A DNA stretch of 19,099 nt, taken from Oscillospiraceae bacterium (lineage in GTDB: Bacteria; Bacillota_A; Clostridia; Saccharofermentanales; Saccharofermentanaceae). Of this stretch, positions 9,689 through 17,568 are shown piece after piece (position 1 is the stretch's first letter; every line of letters begins with the position of its first letter). The notes under the pieces are model-generated. The model was not told the origin of the DNA. It saw only the letters and a program-made list of their open reading frames with translations, and ran no database searches. Position numbers and translations under genes: made by a program. The stretch is taken from the NCBI GenBank assembly GCA_902791885.1, contig CADAXO010000014.1:1-19099 (forward strand), read 5' to 3'.

Positions 9689-10255
9689 TTAAAAACTGAT
9701 GTTTCCCGTATCATCATCGATAGGGAACGGGAGACTTAATTCATCGTCTGACCCCTGGAATGAAGTTGTATCATCGGGCATATCCGGAACGATCTGTCTG
9801 TTGGGGGCTACGGGAGCCTGTGCAGCGGTTCCGGTCGGAGCCTGATCCTGATAGGATGCGGGTCTCGAATAGTTGCCGTTGTTGTTATAGTTACCGTTGT
9901 TAGGTCTGGAATTGCCGTTGGCTCCGTTTCCGTTACTGGATGCGGAATCAACAAACTCTGCCTCGTCTACAACTACGTCGGTAACATAACGCTTCTGGCC
10001 GCTCTGATCATCATATGATCTTGTCTGGATACTTCCTACTACCGCGATCCTCGAACCCTTATGGAAATAAGAGCTGATGAAGTTGGCTGTCTGTCTCCAA
10101 GCGACGCAGCTGATGAAGTCTGCCTGACGCTGACCGTTCTGATCCTTGAACTTTCTGTCAACTGCAAGCGTGAATCTGCATACAGTAACCTGTGAAGCAG
10201 TATTCTTGACCTCAGGGTCCTTTGTCAGTCTTCCGATTAGAATTACCTTGTTCAT
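9689..10255 (-). CDS. ssb: Single-stranded DNA-binding protein
   Basis: SSB coats single-stranded DNA at forks and repair sites and recruits partner proteins through its C-terminal tip. The 188-residue protein has an OB-fold of about 105 residues starting MNKVILIGRLTKDPE and including FISCVAWRQTANFISSYFHKGS and VVGSIQTRSY. It continues with a flexible Asn/Gly/Pro/Gln-rich linker (about 108-160) and an acidic tail. The tail is odd: a DDELSLPF motif resembling the usual DDDLPF tip is internal, and the actual end is DDDTGNISF, with Ser where the penultimate Pro normally is. GGAGG precedes the ATG, 24 nt after rpsF. Its place between rpsF and rpsR is the standard arrangement. Confidence 0.97.
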   Translation of the reverse strand: MNKVILIGRLTKDPEVKNTASQVTVCRFTLAVDRKFKDQNGQRQADFISCVAWRQTANFISSYFHKGSRIAVVGSIQTRSYDDQSGQKRYVTDVVVDEAEFVDSASSNGNGANGNSRPNNGNYNNNGNYSRPASYQDQAPTGTAAQAPVAPNRQIVPDMPDDTTSFQGSDDELSLPFPIDDDTGNISF

Positions 10256-10279
10256 GTTCTTTCCTCCGTGACCGGGATT

Positions 10280-10567
10280 TTACTCACCGACGCGGACAAC
10301 CAAGAAACGAAGAACGCCTGTTGTAATCTTGAGAACACGCTCAAGCTCTCTCGGGAACTCAACGGGAGCTGTGAAAAGAACCTTAACATATGTTCCTTCC
10401 TTAGCATCATTGATCTCGTAAGCAAGCTTCTTTGTTCCGAGATTGTCGAGAGCATCAACTGTTCCGACCTGAGCGATCTTGGACTGGATGTTCTCAATAA
10501 GAGAATTAACAGTCTCCTCACCGGCAGCAGGATCGAGAACTACAACCAACTGATACTGATTTGCCAT
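10280..10567 (-). CDS. rpsF: 30S ribosomal protein S6
   Basis: S6 assembles with S18 on the 16S rRNA central domain. The 95-residue product begins MANQYQLVVVLDPAAGEE and contains the family segments DNLGTKKLAYEINDAKEGTY and LKITTGVLRFLVVR. An open frame extends upstream to 10618, but ATG 10567 has a near-perfect AAGGAGGTG at 6-nt spacing and matches the family start. It is the first gene of the rpsF-ssb-rpsR-rplI-dnaB operon. The 75-nt untranslated leader preceding it may carry an S6:S18 feedback site. Confidence 0.97.
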   Translation of the reverse strand: MANQYQLVVVLDPAAGEETVNSLIENIQSKIAQVGTVDALDNLGTKKLAYEINDAKEGTYVKVLFTAPVEFPRELERVLKITTGVLRFLVVRVGE

Positions 10568-10573
10568 ATTATT

Positions 10574-10620
10574 CACCTCCTTATGGACATTAGGTCCGGT
10601 ATCACATGTACCGAACAAGG
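10574..10620 (-). promoter_or_regulatory. Candidate rpsF mRNA leader (S6:S18-type autoregulatory structure)
   Basis: The leader can fold into CGGTA/TACCG (10613-10609 with 10601-10597) followed by GGAC/GTCC (10597-10594 with 10588-10585). An outer CCTT (10620-10617) could pair with the AAGG of the ribosome binding site (10582-10579). The two inner helices compete for one G, so the exact fold is open. The sequence contains an ACCGGACC segment. The published S6:S18-binding rpsF leader carries a conserved CCG in a bulge near the start codon, and position and motif agree. The assignment rests on recall and hand folding. Confidence 0.5.
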
Positions 10621-10649
10621 ATTGTGCACTCTATAAAAGCGCGATGGTA

Positions 10650-10679
10650 AGAATATCACAGCAAAACCGTCTAAGTCAA
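10650..10679 (-). promoter_or_regulatory. Probable main promoter of the rpsF operon
   Basis: TTGACT (10679-10674) and TATTCT (10655-10650) are separated by 18 nt, with an extended -10 TG one base before the hexamer. Transcription would start near 10643, giving a leader of about 75 nt that contains the candidate S6:S18 structure. This is the best-placed sigma-A promoter in the gap. Confidence 0.6.
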
Positions 10680-10686
10680 GTTACTC

Positions 10687-10715
10687 TCAATAATCAAAAA
10701 GTTATCTCGCGTCAA
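10687..10715 (-). promoter_or_regulatory. Second promoter-like sequence upstream of rpsF
   Basis: TTGACG (10715-10710) and TATTGA (10692-10687) are 17 nt apart on the minus strand. The -35 is good and the -10 moderate. It lies directly upstream of the stronger proximal promoter and could provide tandem transcription starts. Confidence 0.35.
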
Positions 10716-10736
10716 TTCAAAAATCGTTTTGAGATT

Positions 10737-10766
10737 ATTATAGACAGTCGCCGTGAGTTTGTCTAT
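10737..10766 (-). promoter_or_regulatory. Third promoter-like sequence overlapped by an inverted repeat
   Basis: TAGACA (10765-10760) and a perfect TATAAT (10742-10737) are 17 nt apart. A perfect 7-bp inverted repeat, ATAGACA and TGTCTAT (10740-10766), covers the -35 and reaches into the -10, so a bound dimer could block it. A 10-nt palindrome AACAATTGTT lies just upstream at 10775-10784. Either may be an operator. The promoter is plausible for rpsF, 170 nt from the start codon. Confidence 0.45.
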
Positions 10767-10795
10767 GATTTAAGAACAATTGTTTTGTTACATTT

Positions 10796-12553
10796 TCAGC
10801 AGAAACGTCTCGTGCCCAGGTCCTTAATGATATACGGGAAAAGTATTTCTATCCACGCCTTAAGAGCGGACACGGTATGAAGATAAACACCGATATCCTC
10901 CCCCGAAGGATCGTTAACGGAAACCGATGCCACTCTGCCGTCCTCACCTCTTATGACAAGGCCCTTGGAAGCCATATAAGAACTTAACGAGAATACTCTT
11001 CCGTCAAGATCAGGGTAAGCATTGAGGATATCGAACGCCTGCGTGTCGCTTATCGTCAGGATCAGGTCATTCGAGTCATAAAGCGATACTTCGGCATGCT
11101 TGCTCATATGGTGGGCTACCGTGCCTCCGACGATCTTTGTGAAAGCTTCGCATGTAAACTCATCAGGGCTTCTTCCCTCTTCCGCATAAAGGCCCGCGGA
11201 CTCGGCGTACAGCTCGGCTCCTATCTTTACGTCTTCAGAGGAACAGAAAGGTCCTTTGCGCCTTACAAGATCCGTGAACACACCCTCGCACACAGCACCC
11301 AGGTTACGGTCATCGTCACTTATAAACAGAACGGATGCCGTGAATACATTTTCGAAGTAATCAAGAGAGACTTCGCTTGAGCCCTCCTCCAAAGCTTCGT
11401 ATGCCTTGGAAGGAACATCGTCTCCCATGCGGCCCGCAGCCTTGGAAAGACGGTTCATGTATGCAACTTCAAGTCCTTCCCCCTTAAATCCAGCTGCAAG
11501 GATAAGGTCAACTTCCTGTCTGTCGAGAAGCCTTAAGCCGTCGAAAAGACAGTGTGAAGCCGCCTCTATATCGCAGGTATCGCCGTAAGAATAGAATTCG
11601 AGATGCGACAGCAGGATATCATCTCCCGCCATCTCGGCAAGAGCCTTGACTTCGCTTCCTGCGAAGATACCGATACGTGCCGCGGGATTGCCTTTAAGAA
11701 CATCCTGAGCCTTGAGTATGAAAGGCGATGCCATATCGAAGAGGATCTGCTTTTGATCGTCATTTAATCCTTCCTGATGAGGATCGATCGATACGGCATT
11801 CTCGGGGAGAGTGATTATCTCGACGGAACATCCCGGAGCATAGTGTCTGTATTTCATTCCGGGAGAAGCCGGAACCTGTCCCTTGCTTAAAGCACCTGCA
11901 TATTCGGTATGTGTCTTCAACGCCTCATCAATCATGGCGCTTGTCACGGCACCGGGTCTTAAGATAACCGGGACCTCACCTGTGGCGTCTACCACCGTGG
12001 ATTCCAATCCTACATTACACTCGCCGCCGTCGATCACTCCGAAGACATACCCGTCCATATCGTTCATTACATGAAGCGCCGTCGTGGGAGAAGGGCTTCC
12101 GGACAGATTCGCGGACGGAGCTGCAACCGGGCAGCCGCAGAGCTTAAGGAACTCATTGCAAAGCTTATGGGAAGGCATTCTGATACCTACAGTATCAAGA
12201 CCTGCCGTTACCTCATCGGGAATCTTCGCGGATTTTCTCATAATAACCGTGATAGGGCCCGGCATGAATGCATCTATCAATGCTTCGGCACAGGGCGTGA
12301 TCTCACTTACAAGATCTTCTATCTGTGACTTATCCCATATATGAACGATCAACGGATTATCTCCGGGTCTGCCCTTAGCCTCGAAGATACTGTTAACGGC
12401 ATCTCTGTTCAATGCATTGGCCCCCAATCCGTATACGGTCTCGGTAGGAAAGCCGACGACTTTACCCTCACGAACAGCTTCGGCACATAAAGAAAGACCT
12501 TCAGCGTCTTTTGCCGTAACAAATCTTGTATTGTATATCTTCCGTCTTTCCAT
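10796..12553 (-). CDS. tsaC: Threonylcarbamoyl-AMP synthase (TsaC/Sua5) fused to a degenerate low-molecular-weight phosphatase domain
   Basis: TsaC/Sua5 makes threonylcarbamoyl-AMP from Thr, bicarbonate and ATP, the first step of t6A37 synthesis on ANN-decoding tRNAs. The 585-residue protein has three parts. The YrdC domain (about 8-205) has VGFPTETVYGLGANA, KGRPGDNPLIVHI, PCPVAAPSANLSGSPSPT-like segments and GLESTVVD. The linker SPGMKYRHYAP (230-240) leads to a Sua5 domain (about 290-375) ending GEGLEVAYMNRLSKAAG. The third part (about 404-578) aligns with YwlE/LMW-PTP: VLFI near 408, SAGLYAEEG (452-460), DLILTISD, GRVFSLSSYM and a DPSGED loop at 548. The catalytic CxGNxCRS loop is replaced by SDDDRNLG (412-419), with no Cys nucleophile or Arg. 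The ATG overlaps the prfA stop by 1 nt (TAATG). B. subtilis has ywlC and ywlE as separate genes near prfA. Confidence 0.93.
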   Translation of the reverse strand: MERRKIYNTRFVTAKDAEGLSLCAEAVREGKVVGFPTETVYGLGANALNRDAVNSIFEAKGRPGDNPLIVHIWDKSQIEDLVSEITPCAEALIDAFMPGPITVIMRKSAKIPDEVTAGLDTVGIRMPSHKLCNEFLKLCGCPVAAPSANLSGSPSPTTALHVMNDMDGYVFGVIDGGECNVGLESTVVDATGEVPVILRPGAVTSAMIDEALKTHTEYAGALSKGQVPASPGMKYRHYAPGCSVEIITLPENAVSIDPHQEGLNDDQKQILFDMASPFILKAQDVLKGNPAARIGIFAGSEVKALAEMAGDDILLSHLEFYSYGDTCDIEAASHCLFDGLRLLDRQEVDLILAAGFKGEGLEVAYMNRLSKAAGRMGDDVPSKAYEALEEGSSEVSLDYFENVFTASVLFISDDDRNLGAVCEGVFTDLVRRKGPFCSSEDVKIGAELYAESAGLYAEEGRSPDEFTCEAFTKIVGGTVAHHMSKHAEVSLYDSNDLILTISDTQAFDILNAYPDLDGRVFSLSSYMASKGLVIRGEDGRVASVSVNDPSGEDIGVYLHTVSALKAWIEILFPYIIKDLGTRRFC

Positions 12554-13626
12554 TATTCCTGCTCCTGTTCTTTTCTGGCAGCAAGATCGACCGTCAATGC
12601 ATCCACGATCTCGTCCAGATCACCGCCTAATATATCATCAAGCTTATAAAGCGTAAGTCCGATCCTGTGATCGGTAACTCTTCCGTCGTGATAATTATAA
12701 GTTCTGATCCTCTCGGATCTGTCGCCCGTACCCACCTGCTCACGTCTGGTCTGGTCCTCGGCGTCCTTATCCCCTGCTTTGGCCATCGCCCACAGACGGC
12801 TCTGAAGAACTGCCATAGCCTTATCTTTGTTAGCGAACTGGGATCTTTCATCCTGGCACTGAACTACAATTCCCGTAGGGATATGCGTAATCCTGATCGC
12901 AGAGGATGTCTTGTTGATATGCTGACCGCCCGCACCCGAAGATCTGTATCTGTCTATCTTCAAGTCATCGGGATTAATTACGACGTCCGTGGCATCGGCT
13001 TCAGGAAGAACGGCAACTGTCGCGGTCGAAGTATGTATCCTTCCGCCGGATTCGGTCACCGGAACACGCTGGATCCTGTGAACTCCGCTTTCGAACTTAA
13101 GCCTGCTGTATGCACCCTGGCCTTTAACTTCGAAAACGATCTCCTTGTAGCCTCCGAGCTCGGTGTCATTACTGTCAACTACACTTAGTGTAAAGCCTTT
13201 CGATGCGGCATAACCCTGATACATCTTGTAAAGCGTGGAAGCACATAAAGCCGCTTCTTCTCCGCCGGCACCCGCCCTGATCTCCATGATAACGGATCTG
13301 TCGTCGCGCGGATCTTTATCCGCAAGCATAGTGACGAGCACGGCTTCACTTTCCTCAAGGTTCTGCTTACCCTCGGAAAGCTGCTGTGAAGCGAGTTTCT
13401 TGATCTCCTCATCGTCATCCTTAAGAAGTTCCAGAGCTTCTTCAATTTCCGCCTTAGCATCAAAATACTTTCTGACGGCATCAGCCTTGGGAGTGATCTC
13501 GGCAAGCTCTTTGCTTAACTTAAGGTATCTGTCCTGATCGGAAATAACGGAAGGATCCGACATAGACGACAAAAGCTCGTCGTAACGCGATGTTATGGAT
13601 AAAGCTTTGGTCTCGTCAAGCGGCAT
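12553..13626 (-). CDS. prfA: Peptide chain release factor 1
   Basis: RF1 ends translation at UAA and UAG. The 357-residue protein has an N-terminal coiled-coil-like domain with many charged residues (about 30-105), the PCRF segment [16 protein letters not shown], the RF1-type stop-codon recognition tripeptide PVT (189-191) within [18 protein letters not shown], and the GGQ hydrolysis motif (233-235) in [17 protein letters not shown]. PxT rather than SPF identifies RF1, not RF2. The ATG is preceded by GGAGG and overlaps the upstream membrane-protein gene by 11 nt; the stop overlaps tsaC by 1 nt. prmC, which methylates the GGQ glutamine and usually follows prfA, is not here. Confidence 0.98.
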   Translation of the reverse strand: MPLDETKALSITSRYDELLSSMSDPSVISDQDRYLKLSKELAEITPKADAVRKYFDAKAEIEEALELLKDDDEEIKKLASQQLSEGKQNLEESEAVLVTMLADKDPRDDRSVIMEIRAGAGGEEAALCASTLYKMYQGYAASKGFTLSVVDSNDTELGGYKEIVFEVKGQGAYSRLKFESGVHRIQRVPVTESGGRIHTSTATVAVLPEADATDVVINPDDLKIDRYRSSGAGGQHINKTSSAIRITHIPTGIVVQCQDERSQFANKDKAMAVLQSRLWAMAKAGDKDAEDQTRREQVGTGDRSERIRTYNYHDGRVTDHRIGLTLYKLDDILGGDLDEIVDALTVDLAARKEQEQE

Positions 13627-14350
13627 CTGTTTCCTCCGTTTCTGTATTTTCTAAAGACTCCGAAGCTCCGGTAACGGGTTCAAGATCCGGGACATAGACC
13701 ACCGCGGGATTCCCGAACACGTCTCTTATGAACTCCAAAAGTGCATCTGCATATTCCCTGCCGCCTGAAGTCACAAGTGCAGGATCGATGGGATTATCGA
13801 CGGGATAGCGTGATATCTCGAAGAACATCGTCGCATTGTCGGCATAATCCTTCTTAACAAGGATCATATACTCCCTGAACGTCTCGATATTCTGTCCTCC
13901 GATGATAAGCACCGGAACATGATTATCGACGGCACAATCCTGAATCGCCGAGAGCGCAGTCTCGGACAGTTCCTCGGAAGTGTTGATGATGATCATCATG
14001 TAGGAAGCATAGTCTCTTTGCTCGATATGCTCAAGAACATTACCATCCTCATCGTAAGATGTAAACCCGATATTTCCTTCACTGACGGGTAAGACCGATG
14101 AATCGGCACGTCCCGCGGAGATCAAAGTCACATGATCCGATATCCCTTCCATATAGGGAGGCAGCTCGCCTATAAGGTATATCTCGTAATCAAGTTCGTT
14201 AAGCGAAGATACAAGTTCTGCCGTATGCTCCTCGGAATGCTGCTCGGCTATACTCTCATCGACGTCCCTTACCTTGAACATCATATAGAACACAAGGACA
14301 CCGATAACAAGAAATATGATCACTATTATTAGGGAATTACGTCCGTTCAT
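13616..14350 (-). CDS. Membrane-anchored protein of unknown function
   Basis: I do not recognise this 244-residue protein. It starts with a short cytoplasmic segment (MNGRNS) and one hydrophobic helix (about 7-25), followed by a probably extracytoplasmic domain. There is no lipobox and no clear signal-peptidase site, so it is likely an N-terminally anchored protein. The soluble part alternates predicted strands and helices ([40 protein letters not shown]), suggesting an alpha/beta fold. It ends in an acidic Thr/Glu-rich tail. There are two Cys at most and no metal or nucleotide motif. The ATG overlaps the SseB-family gene by 14 nt and the stop overlaps prfA by 11 nt, so it is translated within this operon. 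The ribosome binding site is weak. Confidence 0.85.
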   Translation of the reverse strand: MNGRNSLIIVIIFLVIGVLVFYMMFKVRDVDESIAEQHSEEHTAELVSSLNELDYEIYLIGELPPYMEGISDHVTLISAGRADSSVLPVSEGNIGFTSYDEDGNVLEHIEQRDYASYMMIIINTSEELSETALSAIQDCAVDNHVPVLIIGGQNIETFREYMILVKKDYADNATMFFEISRYPVDNPIDPALVTSGGREYADALLEFIRDVFGNPAVVYVPDLEPVTGASESLENTETEETDAA

Positions 14351-15077
14351 AGAATGGTTCCGCGTCCTTAACTGCCTGTTTTACAAAGTCTTCATCCGTT
14401 CCCGCCACTATAGGTTCTATTCCCTGAAGATACGATGTTATGAATCTTTTTAAAGTATCGAATAAATAAGTCTTCGACTCACCGGAAGCGTTGGTATCCA
14501 CTCCCAGAAGCCATTTCATTGTCTTCCTGTCAGTTGTTGTAAGAAGCCTTACATAAACCTTCGCGATCGTAGGCTCATCCTTACAGAATTCAGCGAGCAT
14601 CTCCTTTAACTTCGGAGGGTATTTCTCGGGGATCGCGACGTGCATATCGACTGTATTATCCCCTTCTGAATTCATCTGACCCTTGATGGAATTTATAAGT
14701 TCCTTACCGAATATAACTTCCGCGGCACCGGGATTTATTATAACTCCGTCAAGCTTCAACGAATCCTGAAGCACGACATCCATAAGGTCTTCGAATGAAG
14801 CCTTAACGCCCTTCTGATCCTCATTCTTCTCTGAAGTTTCAAAGGAACCGGTATCAGCGTAAGCTACGATAAATCTTCTTCCGTTCTTATCCCCTACGGC
14901 GTGAAAGCTGAACCTGCCGTCAGCAGAAGCATCTACAGGCACAATAAACGAAGATGCCGCCGCAAGCTTTAAGACCTCGAGCATTTTCTCCGTGGTCCTC
15001 TCCTGCCTCATCTCGTGCATGAGCTTTAAGAGCGCATCGTTTTCGAGCTGTTCGTGTATAAAGATATCGTCTGCCAT
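14337..15077 (-). CDS. SseB-family protein
   Basis: This 246-residue soluble protein resembles the SseB family (enhanced serine sensitivity), whose biochemical role is not established. The N-terminal SseB-like domain includes SFIVPVDASADGRFSFHAV, RFIVAYADTGSFE and DGVIINPGAAEVIFGKELI. The C-terminal SseB_C-like part includes VAIPEKYPPKLKEMLAEFCKDEP and AKVYVRLLTTTDRKTMKWLLGVD, ending DAEPFYERT. No catalytic motif or membrane segment is visible. It starts at ATG 15077 with GGGGGAG 2-3 nt upstream, 9 nt after the AEC transporter stop, and overlaps the next gene by 14 nt. The family assignment is from remembered motifs. Confidence 0.8.
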   Translation of the reverse strand: MADDIFIHEQLENDALLKLMHEMRQERTTEKMLEVLKLAAASSFIVPVDASADGRFSFHAVGDKNGRRFIVAYADTGSFETSEKNEDQKGVKASFEDLMDVVLQDSLKLDGVIINPGAAEVIFGKELINSIKGQMNSEGDNTVDMHVAIPEKYPPKLKEMLAEFCKDEPTIAKVYVRLLTTTDRKTMKWLLGVDTNASGESKTYLFDTLKRFITSYLQGIEPIVAGTDEDFVKQAVKDAEPFYERT

Positions 15078-15086
15078 GTCTCCCCC

Positions 15087-16019
15087 TTAACCTACCGAGA
15101 ACGCCAAAAGGCACAGCGCTATCATAACAGGAAGAGTGATTACCATAAAGACCAAAGACAGCGCGACTGTCCTTGCGCAGAACTTCGGAGCACAGTCGTA
15201 TTTCTCGGAATAGATAACGCTCATGGCACCCGAAGGGAGCGCGGTCATGATAACGAGCGTTATTATCGTCGGGGAAAGCACTGTTACATGCTTCTTCACA
15301 AGGATCATGACAAGTGTCATGAGAGCCGGGAAAAGGATAAGTCTCAGAAAGCACACGGCATACGACTTGCCGTCAGAGAAAAGCTTCTTAATGTCGATCG
15401 TCGAAAGGGTTGAACCCATGATTATCATCGACAGAGGAAATGTCATGTTGCCTACAAGGTCCACGGCACTGACAACAGCCGCAGGCGCTCTCCACGGCAA
15501 TACGAAAAGGATAATCGCCAATACCGAAGCCAACGATACCGGGTTTAAGTATTCACTTACGGAAGGTTTTCTTCTTGAAAGGAGATGCACTCCGTATGTG
15601 TAGAAGAATACGTTATAAACGAGGTTATAGATCGCAGCCAGAAGAAGTCCGGGATCTCCGAAAAGAGAATACATGATGGGCATTCCGACAAAACCCGTGT
15701 TGGCAAAGACGGAAGTTGTAATAAATACTCTTTTCTCTTCATCAGCGAACTTGGTCTTCCAGATAAGAAGCCTTAACACAAGAAGAGTAACGAAATAATA
15801 TACGCCCGAACCTAAAGCAACTGCGCCTATCGAACGCAGCATATCCAATGAATATGTATACTGACTTGAAGACACGATAGAGAACGGCAGTACTGCTTTT
15901 AAAAGCAGATCATTAAGGACCATCCTTCCCCTGTCATCGATAATTTTCTGCTTAGTCAGGTAGAATCCCAGAACGAGCACTACCGCCATCTCGAAGAAAA
16001 TTACATATAGTTCGTTCAC
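15087..16019 (-). CDS. AEC-family transporter (auxin efflux carrier / malate-type permease)
   Basis: This 310-residue integral membrane protein belongs to the auxin efflux carrier family (Pfam Mem_trans), which includes bacterial malate and other organic-acid permeases. About ten hydrophobic helices can be traced, five in each half. Conserved marks are FANTGFVGMPIMYSLFGDPG in the first half, NMTFPLSMIIMGSTLS at the start of the second repeat and ALPSGAMSVIYSEKY near the end. The start is GTG 16019, which overlaps the glpK stop as GTGA; GGAAAGGGG lies a few bases upstream. The substrate is unknown. The glycerol kinase gene before it might suggest a small carbon compound, but this is weak. Confidence 0.92.
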   Translation of the reverse strand: MNELYVIFFEMAVVLVLGFYLTKQKIIDDRGRMVLNDLLLKAVLPFSIVSSSQYTYSLDMLRSIGAVALGSGVYYFVTLLVLRLLIWKTKFADEEKRVFITTSVFANTGFVGMPIMYSLFGDPGLLLAAIYNLVYNVFFYTYGVHLLSRRKPSVSEYLNPVSLASVLAIILFVLPWRAPAAVVSAVDLVGNMTFPLSMIIMGSTLSTIDIKKLFSDGKSYAVCFLRLILFPALMTLVMILVKKHVTVLSPTIITLVIMTALPSGAMSVIYSEKYDCAPKFCARTVALSLVFMVITLPVMIALCLLAFSVG

Positions 16020-17563
16020 CTTTGCCCCTTTCCTGAGGCCGTTTCCGATGCCTTAACCGCTCTCTTGTATTCTGTAAGAAGCTTTCTTGCAGACGATGAA
16101 GATCTCATCGGTTTGTATGTATGACTCGCCTGATAAAGTCCCTCGACCTCTTCAAGCGATTCGTAAAATCCTGTAGTCAAACCCGCAAGCATTCCAACTC
16201 CCGTAGCCGTCATCTCATCAGACCTCGCTCTGGTTATTGTAACACCGAGAAGGTCTGCCTGAAGCTGCATCAGAAACTCGCTGGCGCATACGCCTCCGTC
16301 AACCTTCATCTTAGTAGAAGTAATACCCGTGTCACTCATCATAAGGTCAACGAGTTCGGTAACCTGATATGCTATGGATTCGACGGCGGCTCTTACTATA
16401 TGGGCACGTCCCGTACCGCCCGTAAGACCTGTTATGGTTCCGCGAAGATCGGGATTCCAGTAAGGAGCACCGAGTCCCGAGAAAGCGGGAACAAGAAATA
16501 CTCCGCCGTTATCCTTAAGTGATAAACAGATCTCGTCACACTCCGAAGGATCGTTTATAAGGCCTAAAGCATCCTTAAGCCAGGTAATGACCGAACCGCC
16601 CTGGAATACGCTTCCTTCAAGTGCATAAACAGTCTTGCCGTCATAAGACCATGCGGCCGAAGTCAAAAGACCGTTGTCAGAAAACTGCGGACGGTTGCCG
16701 ATATTCATTAAAGTAAAGCAACCCGTTCCGTATGTCGTCTTGGATGTACCTCTCTGAAGACATCCCTGACCGAATAAAGCTGCTGCCTGGTCACCGGCGA
16801 CACCCGTAATATGGACGCCGTCGAGCTTCTTCAAAGCTTCGATCTCCTGCGGCAGAAGCCCCAGTTCTTCGAGTTCTCTGTCATTTATCTTTATCGAACC
16901 GTAATCAAAACAGGAAGGCTTGGGGTCCGCAAGGGTCTGTCTCGGTATATCGAAAAGCTCGAGCATATCGTTCGAATAATCGAGCTTATTGATATCAAAC
17001 AGCATCGTTCGCGAGCAGTTGGAATAGTCGCTTAAGAATTCCTTCTTACCCGTTAGCATATAGACCAGATATCCGTCAACGGTGCCGAACAAGAGCTCAC
17101 CTGATAAAGCGGCCTTCTCGGTACCCGGGACGTTTTCCATGATCCATCTCATCTTCGTAGCGGAAAAATACGGATCGATGCGAAGTCCCGTTATGTGGGA
17201 TATCTCTTCCTTCTTGTTCAGGATCTCCTGACGTCTGCAGATATCCGCAGTACGTCTGCACTGCCAGACAATCGCCTTACAGTACGGTCTTCCCGTCTTG
17301 CGTTCGAAGGCTATTGTAGTCTCTCTTTGATTGGTTATGGCTACACTGTTGATCTTTATGTCAGGGTTATTCTGCAGAAGATCTGCCATCGTGATAAGAA
17401 CAGACATGTATATCTCGGATGCATCGTGTTCCACATAACCCGGTGCGGGATAATGCTGTTCTATTGTAACGGCCGAGGACTTTATGATACTGCCGTCCTT
17501 TCCGAGCAGAAAGGCTTTGGTCGATGTCGTCCCCTGATCTACGGCAAGAATATACTCTTTCAA
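16016..17563 (-). CDS. glpK: Glycerol kinase
   Basis: GlpK phosphorylates glycerol to sn-glycerol 3-phosphate in the cytoplasm. The 515-residue protein is an FGGY kinase with the ATP-binding DQGTTSTKAF at the N-terminus, NQRETTIAFERKTGRPYCKAIVWQ, YFSATKMRWIMENVPG, NCSRTMLFDINKLDY, GVAGDQAAALFGQGC and TTYGTGCFTLMNIG, all diagnostic of GlpK. The HFYG loop that carries the HPr-phosphorylated His in many Gram-positive GlpK proteins is not apparent. Two starts are possible. GTG 17572 overlaps the malQ stop as GTGA, but sits on the AGAAGGTG ribosome binding site. TTG 17563 is 8 nt downstream of AGAAGG and gives the usual N-terminus, so I chose it. No glpF or glpD is adjacent. Confidence 0.95.
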   Translation of the reverse strand: MKEYILAVDQGTTSTKAFLLGKDGSIIKSSAVTIEQHYPAPGYVEHDASEIYMSVLITMADLLQNNPDIKINSVAITNQRETTIAFERKTGRPYCKAIVWQCRRTADICRRQEILNKKEEISHITGLRIDPYFSATKMRWIMENVPGTEKAALSGELLFGTVDGYLVYMLTGKKEFLSDYSNCSRTMLFDINKLDYSNDMLELFDIPRQTLADPKPSCFDYGSIKINDRELEELGLLPQEIEALKKLDGVHITGVAGDQAAALFGQGCLQRGTSKTTYGTGCFTLMNIGNRPQFSDNGLLTSAAWSYDGKTVYALEGSVFQGGSVITWLKDALGLINDPSECDEICLSLKDNGGVFLVPAFSGLGAPYWNPDLRGTITGLTGGTGRAHIVRAAVESIAYQVTELVDLMMSDTGITSTKMKVDGGVCASEFLMQLQADLLGVTITRARSDEMTATGVGMLAGLTTGFYESLEEVEGLYQASHTYKPMRSSSSARKLLTEYKRAVKASETASGKGQR

Positions 17564-17568
17564 AGCAA

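Noticed and set aside
10717..10732. TCAAAA/TTTTGA hairpin as a tsaC terminator
   Set aside because: The stem is only six A/T-rich pairs, no T-run follows on the minus strand, and it lies within the promoter region.
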